A stretch of DNA of 64,000 bases from Croceicoccus pelagius (GTDB lineage Bacteria > Pseudomonadota > Alphaproteobacteria > Sphingomonadales > Sphingomonadaceae). The translations under genes were made by a program, and so were the position numbers. Below, piece by piece: positions 45,719-55,600 of the stretch. Position 1 is the stretch's first letter; each line of letters opens with the position of its first letter. Where the stretch lies: assembly GCF_001661915.1 (NCBI RefSeq), contig NZ_LYWY01000034.1, positions 62,001-126,000 on the forward strand. Reading direction: 5' to 3'. The notes beneath the pieces were generated by a model. The model was not told where the DNA came from and made no database searches. It saw only the letters and a list, made by a program, of their open reading frames with translations.

Positions 45719-45827
45719 GTCCTGCCCTTTCGCAATCGCAGTGATACCGTGGCGGCGCTTTGGCACGCACCTGCCATTCCTGCAACCGTCGAGACGCCCA
45801 AACGCTCCCGCCCGGTAGCAACTGCCC

Positions 45828-47633
45828 TCAGATCATCCCGCGTGCGTTATCGTGCATTGGCGAATGATCGTTGCCGTCGTCGCGCACCAGTTTTGCGAAA
45901 GCGCGGGCGTGCGAGAGGAAGACCTCGCCGTTCAACTCGTCCACGAAATGGGTGCGCTGCAAACGGTCCATCACCGGCCCCTTCACTTCGGACAAGTGCA
46001 GCCCGATCCCGGCGTCGATCATCCGGTGATTGATCGCCTCAAGGCTTTCCAGACCCGAGGCATCCACTTCGTTCACCGCGCTAAACAGAAGGATGACATT
46101 GCGCACCTCAGGCTGATCCGCGACGCGTTCGAGCACGTATTCCTCAAGCCAGCGGGCGTTGAGGTAGGTCAGGCTCTCGTCCACGCGGATCGACAGGACG
46201 TGGGGGACGGTGAACACGTCGTGCCGCTCGACATTACGGAAATGCTCGGTCTCCGGCACGCGGCCGATGACGGCGGCGTGGGGCCGAGACGCGCGCCACA
46301 GGTAGAGCAGCAAGCCAACCGCGACACCCGCGATAACGCCCAGTTCGACGCCTGCCAAAAGCGTGATGCCAATCGTTGCCACGTGCGCCGCAAAGTCGGA
46401 CTTGGAATAGCGCCATAACTGGCCCGGCGTCTTGAGATCGACGAGACTGAGTACGGCAACGATGATCGTCGCCGCCAACGTGGCTATCGGCAGGTTGAAC
46501 AGCAGCGGGGTCAGGAACAGCGAGGCGAGCGCAATGCCGACCGCCGTAAACGCACCAGCCGCCGGCGTTTCCGCGCCCGCGTCGAAGTTGACGACGGAAC
46601 GGGCGAAACCGCCGGTCACCGGGTAACCGCCCGAAAAGGCGCTGGCGATGTTCGAGGCGCCAAGCCCGATCAGTTCCTGGTTCGGCGCGATGCGCTGGCG
46701 GCGCTTGGCGGCCAGCGTCTGCGCGACAGAGACCGATTCCACAAAGCCGATGATCGAGATCAGGAGGGCCGGAACCCAGAGCTGCGAAATGAGGCCGATG
46801 TCGGTCGACGGCACCGCAAACGGCGGCAGACCCTGCGGGATCGCGCCGACAAGGTTCACGCCCTTGTCACCGAGGTCGAGGGTAAGTGCCGCAACGATGG
46901 TCAGCGCCACTGCCACGACCGGTCCCGCCTTCGCTCCGATTTCCGCCATGCGCGGTTTGATGCCGAGCTTCATCAGCGCAGGCTTTGCACCCTTGCGTAC
47001 CCAGAACAGGAACACTGTCGCAAAGACGCCGACACCCATCGCCCAGACATTCACGCTGTTGAGCGCCGCTAAAAGCGAGCCCAACATGTCGGGCCAATTA
47101 TCACCGCCGGCTTTGACGCCGAGGATGTGCTTCAACTGACTGGTCGCGATCAGGATGCCGCTCGCCGTGATGAAGCCCGAGATGACCGGATGCGATAGCA
47201 GGTTCGCTAGAAAGCCCATGCGCAAGATGCCCAGCACCGCCAGCATTACGCCCGACAGCGCGGCCAGCGTGATCGCCGCCTCCATGTACTGCGCCGTGCC
47301 CTGCGCCGCGACGGCGCCCGCCGCCGATGCCGTCATCAGCGAGACGACTGCGACCGGCCCGACCGCCAGCGTCCGGCTCGTCCCGAAGATCGCATAGGCG
47401 ACCAGCGGCAGGATCGAGGCGTAAAGCCCGACGACCGGCGGCAGCCCTGCAAGCAGCGCATAGGCAAGGCTCTGCGGAATCAGCATGATCGTCACGATCA
47501 CCGCCGCGATCAGGTCGTTCGTGAAAATCGTCTTGTCGTAACGCCGCCCCCAGTCGAGGATCGGCAGATACTGCGCGACGATGCCGGGCCTGGTTGCCTT
47601 GCGGGGTGTGGCCGTGGCGGTTTCGGTGGTCAT
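45828..47633 (-). CDS. SulP family anion transporter with STAS domain
   Basis: 601 residues: about twelve to fourteen helices with DLIAAVIVTIMLIPQSLAYALLAGLPPVVGLYASILP and FGTSRTLAVGPVAVVSLMTA typical of SulP, and a C-terminal STAS domain (about 490-590: VLSIRVDESLTYLNARWLEEYV, LLFSAVNEVDASGLESLEAI). Such transporters carry sulfate, bicarbonate or similar anions. It overlaps the SQR stop by one base, so it belongs to the sulfide-oxidation operon; moving sulfate or sulfite, the end products, is a plausible but unproven role. Confidence 0.93.
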   Translation of the reverse strand: MTTETATATPRKATRPGIVAQYLPILDWGRRYDKTIFTNDLIAAVIVTIMLIPQSLAYALLAGLPPVVGLYASILPLVAYAIFGTSRTLAVGPVAVVSLMTASAAGAVAAQGTAQYMEAAITLAALSGVMLAVLGILRMGFLANLLSHPVISGFITASGILIATSQLKHILGVKAGGDNWPDMLGSLLAALNSVNVWAMGVGVFATVFLFWVRKGAKPALMKLGIKPRMAEIGAKAGPVVAVALTIVAALTLDLGDKGVNLVGAIPQGLPPFAVPSTDIGLISQLWVPALLISIIGFVESVSVAQTLAAKRRQRIAPNQELIGLGASNIASAFSGGYPVTGGFARSVVNFDAGAETPAAGAFTAVGIALASLFLTPLLFNLPIATLAATIIVAVLSLVDLKTPGQLWRYSKSDFAAHVATIGITLLAGVELGVIAGVAVGLLLYLWRASRPHAAVIGRVPETEHFRNVERHDVFTVPHVLSIRVDESLTYLNARWLEEYVLERVADQPEVRNVILLFSAVNEVDASGLESLEAINHRMIDAGIGLHLSEVKGPVMDRLQRTHFVDELNGEVFLSHARAFAKLVRDDGNDHSPMHDNARGMI

Positions 47634-48862
47634 CAGTGGTCCTGTTTTTCATGCGGCTTGACCAGCCATTCATGACCCTTGAGCATACCGTTCCAGTAAA
47701 CCCACGGCAGCACCTCGGACTTCAGCAGCCACGACAGGCGGCGCGGACGGGTTCCGTCGATGATCCACTTGGGAAACGTGGGCAGCAGCTTTCCGTCATA
47801 TCCAAACTCGGCCAGCACGATGCGGCCCTTCTCGACCGTCAGCGGGCACGAGCCATAGCCGTCGTAATCGGCAACCGGCTCTCCGCCGTTCAATACCGAA
47901 AGCGCGTTCACGGCCACGATCGGCGCCTGCTTGCGCGCGGCGGCAGCGGTCTTGGCATTGGGCATCGAGCCTGCATCGCCGAGGCCGAAGATGTTCGGAT
48001 ACTTGACGTGGCGCATGGTAAACTTGTCGACGTCGACAAAGCCTGCATCGCCCGCAAGCGGGCTGTCGGCCACGAATTCGGGCGCAATTTGCGGCGGGAC
48101 GACGTGGATCATGTCGAAATCGCGGGTCACTTCGCCCGCTTCGGTCTTGAAGGTCGCTTTTCGCGAAGGCCCGTCGACAGCGACCAGAGTCGAGCCGAAG
48201 TTCAACCCGATGCCGTAGCGATCGACATACTCCATCAGCGCCGGGACATAGGCAGAAACGCCGAACAGAACACCGCCCGCATTGTGGAACTCGACATCGA
48301 TATTGGGCAGCGCGCCGTTATGCTCCCAAGTGTCGCAGGACAGGTACATCGCTTTTTGCGGTGCACCGGCGCACTTGATCGGCATCGGCGGCTGCGTGAA
48401 AAGCGCGCGGCCGGACTTCAGGTTCCTGACGAGATCCCAGGTATAGGGCGCAAGGTCGAAGCGGTAGTTCGAGGTCACGCCGTTCTTGCCCAGCGTTTCG
48501 GCCAGGCCCTCGATCTTTTCCCAGGCAAGCCGGATGCCCGGCGCAACGATCAACATTTCGTAAGTGATCGTGGTTCCGTCGGACAGAGTGACGGTGTTGT
48601 TTGCAGGCTGGAAGCTGGCCGCCGATTCGCGGATCCACTTCACGCGGTCGGGCATGACATCCGCCATCGGGCGGCAGGTGACAGGCGCCTTGAAGACACC
48701 GCCGCCGACCATCGTCCACCCGGGCTGATAGTAGTGCGATGGCGAAGGCTCGACGATCGCAATGTCGAGCATGGGTTCGCGCTTCAGCATCGATGACGCC
48801 GTCGATATCCCGGCCGCTCCGCCGCCGATGATCAGAACCTTGTGCGAAAGTGCCTGCGCCAT
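47633..48862 (-). CDS. sqr: sulfide:quinone oxidoreductase, type II-like
   Basis: FAD flavoprotein that oxidises sulfide, passing electrons to quinone and sulfane sulfur to an acceptor; membrane-associated. 409 residues. FAD motif VLIIGGGAAGIS at 9-20. The two redox cysteines of type II enzymes are visible: Cys164 in PIKCAGAPQKAM and Cys339 in YGSCPLTVEKG; a further Cys176 is in YLSCDTW. SHYYQPGWTMVGGG is the family-typical early motif, and a second flavin-contact segment reads FGLGDAGSMPNAKTAAAAR. It lies between the TIGR01244 gene and the SulP gene. Confidence 0.9.
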   Translation of the reverse strand: MAQALSHKVLIIGGGAAGISTASSMLKREPMLDIAIVEPSPSHYYQPGWTMVGGGVFKAPVTCRPMADVMPDRVKWIRESAASFQPANNTVTLSDGTTITYEMLIVAPGIRLAWEKIEGLAETLGKNGVTSNYRFDLAPYTWDLVRNLKSGRALFTQPPMPIKCAGAPQKAMYLSCDTWEHNGALPNIDVEFHNAGGVLFGVSAYVPALMEYVDRYGIGLNFGSTLVAVDGPSRKATFKTEAGEVTRDFDMIHVVPPQIAPEFVADSPLAGDAGFVDVDKFTMRHVKYPNIFGLGDAGSMPNAKTAAAARKQAPIVAVNALSVLNGGEPVADYDGYGSCPLTVEKGRIVLAEFGYDGKLLPTFPKWIIDGTRPRRLSWLLKSEVLPWVYWNGMLKGHEWLVKPHEKQDH

Positions 48863-48880
48863 CGTGCCTTCTCCTGTGCT

Positions 48881-49303
48881 TCAGTTCTCTTCGCAGACCA
48901 GCGTTTCGCGCAGGGCCGACAGGTCGTAACCGGCCGCCGCCGCGCGCGAGAGGCGGTCGTCGATCGACCGGTTCTCGGGGTTAGCCAGCGTCTCCAGCGT
49001 GATCGAACGTGTGCCGGTGCGGCAGTAAGCCAACACCGGACCGTCAGCGGCCTGCCGCACGCCGCGAAAACGGGCGACGGCGGTTTCGGGAAAGGCCCCG
49101 CCCGACACGGCGATCAGGTGGAAATCCAAACCTGCCTGCTTCGCCGCCTTGGCAATGGCGACGGAGGTCGGCTGGCCTGCCTCTTCGCTATCGGGGCGGT
49201 TGCAGACGATCGTCGTAAAGCCTTCGGCCGCGAGCCTTTCTACGTCGGCAGGCGTAATCTGCGGCGAAACCGCGAACCGATCGTCTATGCGGCGAATATC
49301 CAT
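48881..49303 (-). CDS. TIGR01244 family sulfur transferase/phosphatase-like protein
   Basis: 140 residues. MDIRRIDDRFAVSPQITPADVERLAAEGFTTIVCNRPDSE is the DUF442/Blh-type opening. The active-site loop VLAYCRTGTRSITL (Cys about 93, C-x5-R) is a dual-specificity-phosphatase/rhodanese-like P-loop; members fused or adjacent to persulfide dioxygenase are thought to act in sulfane-sulfur transfer. It sits four bases from the YeeE-type gene and 18 bases before sqr. Confidence 0.9.
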   Translation of the reverse strand: MDIRRIDDRFAVSPQITPADVERLAAEGFTTIVCNRPDSEEAGQPTSVAIAKAAKQAGLDFHLIAVSGGAFPETAVARFRGVRQAADGPVLAYCRTGTRSITLETLANPENRSIDDRLSRAAAAGYDLSALRETLVCEEN

Positions 49304-49306
49304 GGG

Positions 49307-49723
49307 TCAGTTCCGTTCAAAAAGGCGCAGGATCAACATCCCTGCAAACATCGAGACGACGAAAGTCGCAGCCAGTGCCGGTTCGATCACCAGCGCGGCG
49401 AGGCCGGGACCAGGGCACAGCCCGGCGATGCCCCAACCCACGCCGAACAGCGCCGAACCACCGATCAGGCTGGGCGTCAGGTCTGACCGGTCGGGAATAT
49501 GGAACTTCTCGGCAAAGATCGGCTCCACCATGCGGGGCACGATGCGCCACGCGATGGCCATGACGATGACCGCACCGCCCATGACGAAGGCCAGCGTCGG
49601 GTCCCAGTCGCCGAAGATGTCGAGAAAGCCGCGCACGCGCGCCGGATCGGTCATGCCGCCGATGGTGAGGCCAGCGCCGAACAGCGTTCCGGCGGCGAGC
49701 GGGGTCAGGATCCTGCTGCTCAT
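49307..49723 (-). CDS. YeeE/YedE sulfur-transport family half-protein (DUF6691 type), second copy
   Basis: 138-residue membrane protein with four hydrophobic segments. [42 protein letters not shown] and [19 protein letters not shown]-type wording ([20 protein letters not shown]) is typical of the DUF6691/YeeE-YedE half that lacks the thiosulfate-type cysteine pair but keeps CPGPG. With the preceding gene it would form a complete YeeE-like channel, likely for a reduced sulfur species. Overlaps the previous gene as ATGA. Confidence 0.88.
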   Translation of the reverse strand: MSSRILTPLAAGTLFGAGLTIGGMTDPARVRGFLDIFGDWDPTLAFVMGGAVIVMAIAWRIVPRMVEPIFAEKFHIPDRSDLTPSLIGGSALFGVGWGIAGLCPGPGLAALVIEPALAATFVVSMFAGMLILRLFERN

Positions 49724-50169
49724 TTCAGCACCTCCATCCCCATCGCGTTCATGACGGCGACCGTGACGATCCCCGCGACCATAAACGTGGCCGTGGCGAC
49801 GATCGAGCGGGCGGAAAGCCGGCTGACGCCGCAAACGCCGTGGCCGCTGGTACAGCCGCTGCCCAGCCGGGTGCCGATGCCGACCAGCAGGCCAGCAACG
49901 ATAATCGGGCCGAAGCCTGCAAACTGCGCATCGACCCCGCCGGTGACTATCGCGACGATTAGCGCGCCGAGCGGCAGGCCGAGCACGAAGGCCCATGCCC
50001 CGCCGCGCGAAATGCCGCTGCCGCCAACGCCGGTCGCCTTGGCGAAAATGCCGGAAACACCCGCAATGCGGCCCATGCCGAGCAGCATGACCGCAGCCGA
50101 AAGGCCGATGAGAATGCCGCCGATCAGGCCCGCAAGCGGCGCGGCATCAGGGAAACCGGGGATCGTCAT
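49720..50169 (-). CDS. YeeE/YedE sulfur-transport family half-protein, first copy
   Basis: 149-residue membrane protein. The motif [26 protein letters not shown], with two cysteines, is the YeeE/YedE signature; hydrophobic helices surround it ([44 protein letters not shown]). YeeE-type proteins import thiosulfate or a similar sulfur compound through relay of cysteines. It is coupled on both sides by four-base overlaps: with the persulfide dioxygenase gene upstream and the second half-protein downstream. Confidence 0.9.
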   Translation of the reverse strand: MTIPGFPDAAPLAGLIGGILIGLSAAVMLLGMGRIAGVSGIFAKATGVGGSGISRGGAWAFVLGLPLGALIVAIVTGGVDAQFAGFGPIIVAGLLVGIGTRLGSGCTSGHGVCGVSRLSARSIVATATFMVAGIVTVAVMNAMGMEVLK

Positions 50170-51095
50170 ACCGCGTTCACCGGGATCTTGATGTAGCTGA
50201 CGCCATTATCCTCAGGCTCGGGCAGGCGCCCGCCGCGAATGTTTACCTGGACGCTGGGCATGATGAGGTTGGGCATGGCCAGCGTCTTGTCGCGGCTAGT
50301 GCGCATCTCGACGAACTCGTCCTCGGTCACGCCATCCTTCACGTGGACGTTCTCCTCGCGCTGCTGCTTGACGGTGGTCTCCCACGCATATTCGTCGCGG
50401 CCCGGCGCCTTGTAGTCGTGACACAGGAAAAGGCGGGTTTCGTCCGGCAGGGAAAGGAGACGACGGATCGACTGGAACAACTGGCGCGCATCGCCTCCGG
50501 GGAAGTCGGCGCGAGCGGTGCCGAAATCGGGCATGAAGATCGTGTCGCCGACAAACGCGGCATCGCCGATCAGGAAAGCCATGTCGGCAGGCGTATGGCC
50601 CGGCACGTGAAGCGCCATGCCCTCAAGTTCGCCGATGCGGAAGGTCTCGCCATCCTCGAACAGCTTGTCGAACTGCGAACCGTCGCGCTGGAAATCGGTG
50701 CCGGCGTTGAACAGCTTGCCGAAAACCTCCTGGACGCGAATGATCTCCTTGCCGATGGCCAGTTTTCCGCCCAGCTTCTGCTGAAGATAGGGCGCGGCAG
50801 AGATGTGATCGGCATGGGCATGCGTCTCGATCAGCCACATCACTTTCAGATTATTCGTATTTATATACTCGACAATTCGATCCGCAGAACCATGCGCGGT
50901 ACGGCCCGAGGCCGCCTCGTAATCGAGCACCGAGTCGATGATCGCGGCCTCGTTCGTCGCAGGATCGTGCACAACGTAGCTGACGGTATATGTAGCTTCG
51001 TCGAAAAACCCAGCAATAGTGGGCCTTAACGCCTTGTCGGCCTGAGCGCGGCCAACCTGCTCGGCAGCGCGATCGATAACGGCATCTCGGGACAT
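50166..51095 (-). CDS. persulfide dioxygenase-like MBL-fold protein (ETHE1 type)
   Basis: 309 residues. Metallo-beta-lactamase motif THAHADH at 91-97, further ligands in [33 protein letters not shown] and LCHDYKAPG. The phrase [14 protein letters not shown] is the ETHE1/persulfide dioxygenase hallmark; these non-haem iron enzymes oxidise glutathione persulfide to sulfite. It is the first gene of the sulfide island and faces the divergent peroxiredoxin gene. Start ATG 51095 is preferred over the ATG at 51107. Confidence 0.93.
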   Translation of the reverse strand: MSRDAVIDRAAEQVGRAQADKALRPTIAGFFDEATYTVSYVVHDPATNEAAIIDSVLDYEAASGRTAHGSADRIVEYINTNNLKVMWLIETHAHADHISAAPYLQQKLGGKLAIGKEIIRVQEVFGKLFNAGTDFQRDGSQFDKLFEDGETFRIGELEGMALHVPGHTPADMAFLIGDAAFVGDTIFMPDFGTARADFPGGDARQLFQSIRRLLSLPDETRLFLCHDYKAPGRDEYAWETTVKQQREENVHVKDGVTEDEFVEMRTSRDKTLAMPNLIMPSVQVNIRGGRLPEPEDNGVSYIKIPVNAV

Positions 51096-51116
51096 TGCAG
51101 CCTCCAAAATTTATTT

Positions 51117-51135
51117 ACATAAATCGTGTATATGT
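51117..51135. promoter_or_regulatory. AT-rich inverted repeat between persulfide dioxygenase and peroxiredoxin genes
   Basis: ACATA (51117-51121) and TATGT (51131-51135) form an inverted repeat with a nine-base spacer, inside an AT-rich block TTTATTTACATAAATCGTGT that is striking in this GC-rich region. It lies in the 76-base divergent promoter of the sulfide operon and the prx-arsR pair. ArsR-family repressors of sulfide genes (BigR, SqrR) bind AT-rich palindromes in such positions, so this is the likely operator of the ArsR protein encoded at 51813. Confidence 0.55.
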
Positions 51136-51171
51136 ATTGCTTTCCGAAAGTCAAGCTGCAATAAAGCCGGC

Positions 51172-51813
51172 ATGGATCAGACCAACCCACCGTGTTCCGG
51201 CCTGCGCATCGGCGATGTCGCTCCGGATTTCTCGGCCCGCAGTACGGCCGGCAATGTTCGGCTGTCCGATTTCCGCGGACGCTGGCTCATCCTCTTCTCG
51301 CACCCGGCGGACTTCACGCCCGTCTGCACGACCGAGTTTGTCGAGCTGGCGAAGGTGGCAAAGGACTTTGCGGATCGGGACTGCGCGTTGATGGCGCTAT
51401 CGGTGGACAGCCTGTTTTCGCACTTCGCCTGGCTGCGGATGATCCGCGACAGGTTTGGGGTGGAAGTTCGCTTTCCCATCATCGAGGATCCGACTCTCGT
51501 GATCGGGCGCGCCTACGGGATGGTCGCGGCCGACGCCCATGACAGTGGTACGGTACGAACAACCTTTTTCATCGATCCCGATGGCGTCGTCCGCGCGATG
51601 ACTTGTTATCCGGCCAACGTAGGCCGCTCGACCCCGGAAATGCTCCGCATGCTCGATGCCCTGCAGGCGACGAACGATGCCACCGTCCTTGCCCCGGCCA
51701 ACTGGCAGGCGGGCGATCCGCTGCTTCAGCAGCCGACCGCGACGCTGGACGATGTTTATGGCGCCGCTGGCGACGGCGACTGGTTCCTGCGCACGATGAA
51801 TGGGACAAAGTGA
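51172..51813 (+). CDS. peroxiredoxin, 1-Cys/Prx6-like
   Basis: 213 residues. The peroxidatic cysteine is Cys52 in SHPADFTPVCTTEF. The Arg of the active site is in SGTVRTTFFIDPDG. The long C-terminal half (about 100-213), with FPIIEDPTLVIGRAYGM and a terminal YPANVGRSTPEMLRMLDALQ, is Prx6-like. Other cysteines (Cys8, the one in RDCALMA and the one in MTCYPAN) may or may not resolve. It is divergent from the sulfide operon and shares a TGATG overlap with the arsR gene. Confidence 0.93.
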   Translation: MDQTNPPCSGLRIGDVAPDFSARSTAGNVRLSDFRGRWLILFSHPADFTPVCTTEFVELAKVAKDFADRDCALMALSVDSLFSHFAWLRMIRDRFGVEVRFPIIEDPTLVIGRAYGMVAADAHDSGTVRTTFFIDPDGVVRAMTCYPANVGRSTPEMLRMLDALQATNDATVLAPANWQAGDPLLQQPTATLDDVYGAAGDGDWFLRTMNGTK

Positions 51814-52184
51814 TGGCCGGAAAGACAAGGGAAGGCGAGACAAAGGGAGGCGAGCCTCCGATCGAAGCCCTCAAGGCCGTGGCCCATCCGGTCCGTTTCC
51901 GCATACTGCAGGCCTTGTCGGGCGGCGAACGCAACGTCGGACAGATCGAGGAAGCGACCGAGATCGCCCAGCCCGGCCTGTCGCAGCAACTCGCCGTCCT
52001 GCGCAGTGCAGGTATTGTCCAGTCGCGCAAACAGGCAAAGCTGGTGTTTTACAGCCTGGATAGCGACGCCCTTCAGGAGGTCGTGTCGGCCCTGGCGGCG
52101 CTTTCGGGCGCCATAGTCGCAAGACCCGCTGCTACCCCCCGTCGCCCGCTGCCGGGGGCAGCGAATTTCGCACGATTGTCCTGA
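51813..52184 (+). CDS. ArsR/SmtB-family transcriptional regulator without cysteines
   Basis: 123 residues. Winged-helix core: ALKAVAHPVRFRILQALSGGERNVGQIEEATEIAQPGLSQQLAVLRSAGIVQSRKQAKLVFYSL, in which PGLSQQLAVLRSAGIV is the recognition helix. The sequence contains no cysteine at all. BigR/SqrR-type sulfide sensors need two cysteines, so this one must sense differently or bind constitutively. It overlaps the peroxiredoxin stop (TGATG) and faces the sulfide island, so it likely regulates it. Confidence 0.9.
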   Translation: MAGKTREGETKGGEPPIEALKAVAHPVRFRILQALSGGERNVGQIEEATEIAQPGLSQQLAVLRSAGIVQSRKQAKLVFYSLDSDALQEVVSALAALSGAIVARPAATPRRPLPGAANFARLS

Positions 52185-52427
52185 TTCGCGGGCCCGTTCG
52201 TTAATCCTTTTCTGCATCTGCAAAGGTTAACACCACGCCTTTCCCGGTCGAATCGGCCAAAAATTTTTCATGCTCGCTTAACCATTTAAGTCATTCGTCA
52301 AGCGGGACGAAGGGGCGGTTTGGCGCGGTTTCGGAACGTCCGGACTTGGTTAATCGGTTCGACGCGGGAAACCTTTTCTGGCTTTGAGGATTTTAACGGA
52401 CAAGTAACGAATGCATGAGGTAGTAAG

Positions 52428-52577
52428 ATGTTCACACCCAGCTATCGCAGCAGTTCGCCCGACCGGTGGACTATGCCGCGTCCGTTTTCGGACGCATCGC
52501 AGCGCTATGCCAAGTTCGGCGCCCTCCAGCCCATGGAAGCCCCCGGCTTTTGGGAACGCCTTATCCGCGGTGCCTGA
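52428..52577 (+). CDS. small 49-residue protein
   Basis: Open frame with ATG 52428, ATGAGG upstream and TGA at 52575-52577. The product starts MFTPSYRSSSPDRW and ends FWERLIRGA, rich in Ser, Pro, Arg and aromatic residues, with no hydrophobic segment. Support is moderate: a ribosome site, an isolated position between arsR and a strong terminator, and a codon pattern like its neighbours. It is shorter than normal ORF cut-offs. Function unknown. Confidence 0.45.
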   Translation: MFTPSYRSSSPDRWTMPRPFSDASQRYAKFGALQPMEAPGFWERLIRGA

Positions 52578-52620
52578 TCGCCACGCGGGGCAACCCCGCG
52601 GGCAATAATTCCACATGGAA

Positions 52621-52654
52621 GAGGCCGTTCCGGTTCGTCCGGGCGGCCTCTTTT
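52621..52654 (+). terminator. intrinsic terminator
   Basis: GAGGCCG (52621-52627) pairs with CGGCCTC (52644-52650), enclosing an inner CCGG/CCGG stem, then TTTT. It ends the 49-codon gene's transcript and lies just downstream of the convergent acyltransferase-synthetase gene stop. A further GC hairpin without T-tract is at 52584-52600. Confidence 0.75.
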
Positions 52655-52668
52655 CATGCGAGCGCCCG

Positions 52669-55600
52669 CTAGGCGCTTTCTTCCAGCGCCATAGCGTTCA
52701 GCGTGACGTAGTCGATCTTGCCCGTGCCCAGCACCGGCAGCGCGTCCACGACGCGTATTTCGCGCGGTACCATGATTTCCGCAATTCCATTCGCCTTGGC
52801 CCAGGTTTGCAGCGCCTTCGCGTCTGCATCCGCCGCCGTGGTGTAAAGCACCATCTGCTCGCCCTTCTTGGCATCGGGCCGCGTCACGATGGCCGTTTGG
52901 GCATCCGGCCAGACAGCCGCGGCATATCCTTCGACCGCAGGTAGCGAAACCATCTCTCCGCCGATTTTGGCAAAGCGTTTCGCCCTGCCCCGGATGGTGA
53001 TGAAGCCTTCCTCGTCAATGGTGACGATGTCGCCTGTATCGTGCCAGCCGCCTTCCGGCGGTTGCAGGACGCCGGGATCGCCCGCCAGAAAATATCCCGC
53101 CATCACGTTCGGACCGCGGATGAACAGGCGTCCGCCCTCCTCGATCCCCGGCACATTATCCAATCGTGCTTCCATCGCCGGGAGCATGCGCCCGACCGAC
53201 CCTGCCTTGAAGTGCATTGGCGTGTTGACCGCGATGACCGGCGCGGCCTCCGTCGCGCCATAGCCTTCGAGGATGCGCAATCCGAACTTCTCGGCATAGG
53301 CGCGCCGCGTCTCTTCCCGGACTTTCTCGGCGCCGGCGAAGATGTAACGGACCGAATAGAAGTCGTACCCGTGCGCCATGCGGGCATATCCGGACAGGAA
53401 CGTGTCGGTTCCGAAAAGGATCGTCGCGTTTGCGTCGTAAGCCAGCGCAGGCACGATCCGGTAATGCAGCGGACTGGGATAGAGCACTGTCCTGATCCCG
53501 TTGAGCACCGGCAGAAGCGTGCCCCCGGTCAGGCCGAAGCTATGGAATACCGGCAGCGCGTTCAGCACCACGTCGCTGCCGTTGAAATCGATCCGCGCCG
53601 ACAGCTGCGCGCAGTTGGCCAGCAGGTTGCGATGGCTGAGCACGACGCCCTTGGGCGTGCCTTCCGATCCGCTGGTGAACAGGATAACGGCAGGACTGTC
53701 GGGATCGACGCCCAGTTTGACATGGCGATGTTTGATCCGGCCCACAGTGAACGCGGCCCATAGCTTTTCCGGCCCGTCGACAGTCTCTGCCAGATCTTCG
53801 AGGTAACGGACGGCAATGCCATCGCGCTCGAGCGCGTCGATCGCGCCTTCCAGCTTCGCCTGTTCGACGAACGCTCGCGCCGTTACCACGGTCCTGATCT
53901 TCGCCGTGGCACACGCGGGCTTCAAACTCGCCTCGCCCACCGTGAAGTTCAGCATCGCGGGCACACGCCCGATGGATTGCAGCGCGAAGAAGGTGACCAC
54001 CACCCCGTTGACGTTGGGCATCAGCAGGCCGACCGCCTCGCCGACCTCGGTGCCATGCGCCAGCCGTTTGCCCAGCACGCCCGATCCCGCAATCAGGCGG
54101 TCGAAAGAGACCTGTTTTCGCGTCACATCCTCAATCACCGGCGTGTCGCCGCCGTGCAGTTCGCGCGCGGCGCACAGGGCGGAGAACAGCGTGCGGTCGA
54201 TCTCTGTCGTGTCGAAAATCATCCGGCTCATTTCATCATAGAGCCTGCGTCCCGCGATGGCGCGGCGTTGGCGCGCGCTCATCTCGCCATCGATCGCGAA
54301 GCGTCGCTGCGGCAGGACGTCGATGGTGATCTTCGGGAAAAGCTGCTGCCGAACCTTGCCCTTGAGGCGCGAGAACGGCGTGAACTGAGGACCGTCCAGC
54401 CGGACCGGAACGATGGGCGCATCGGCCTTGTCCGCGACCATGCCGGGGCCATCGAAAACCTTCATCAGCGCGCCGGTCACCGTGATGCGGCCTTCGGGGA
54501 AGATCACCAGCGTGCGTCCTTCCTGCACCGCGCGGACCATGGCCTTGGCCGACATCGGGTTGGTAGGATCGACGGGAAAAATCTCGAATAGGCTGAAGAA
54601 CGGTTTGAGCCAGAGATTGCGGGCAATCGCGGTGTGGACCGCGAAGGTAGGCTTGCCCGGCAGGAACGCCCCCAACAGCACACCATCGAGGAACGAGAGG
54701 TGGTTGACGACGACCACCGCACGCTCACCCTTGGCCGGCATGTTTTCGAGCCCCGTCACTTCCACGCGGTAGAGCAGGCGCAGGACGAAGGCCGTGATCT
54801 GCTTGAACAGGTATTCCGGCAGGAGCCAGATCGACATCAGCGCGACGGCCAGCGTCATAACGCCCAGCACCGCCAGCAGCCCCGGCGTTGCGAAGCCGAT
54901 AGAAAGGAGCCCGGTCATGATCGCGACGAGAAAAACGGTCACGCCCGCGTTCACGATGTTGTTGGCGGCAATCACGCGCGAGCGTTCTTCGGGATCGGAC
55001 CGGACCTGCAGGATCGCGTAGAGTGGCACGATGAACATGCCTCCCGACAGTGCAATTACGGCAAGGTCTGCCAAGATGCGCTTCGACAAAGGATGGTCGA
55101 GGAACAGCCCGATCGTCGCGTCGCTGCTGCGGGGCACGAAACCACTGGTCGAGAAATAGAGGTCGATCAGGCCTAGCGCGAGGAACAAGGCGGAGACCGG
55201 CACGAACTTTGCCGAAACCTCGCCACGCAGCAGCCGGTTCACCAGCAGCGAGCCGATCGCGACGAACATCGAAAATACGATCAGGAACAGCGTAACCACG
55301 CCTTGCTGCGCGTCGAGCGTTCCGCTGACCAGCGGCGCAAACAGCGAGACGATGACGGCCCCGCACGCGAAGAACCAGCTGATGCCGAGAATCGCGAGCC
55401 AGACCCCGCGGCCGTGCTTGGCGATGGACAGGATCTGCAGCGTCGCGCGCCAGATGTTGCGGTCGATCCGGTGGCTTTCGCGAACCGGAGGCGCGCTGGG
55501 CACCGCAAGGCTGGCCAGGAAACCGAGGCCTGCGAAACACAACGCCGTGATACCCCCCACCCACGGATCGATGATGCCCGCCAGCAATTGGCCGCCAAGG

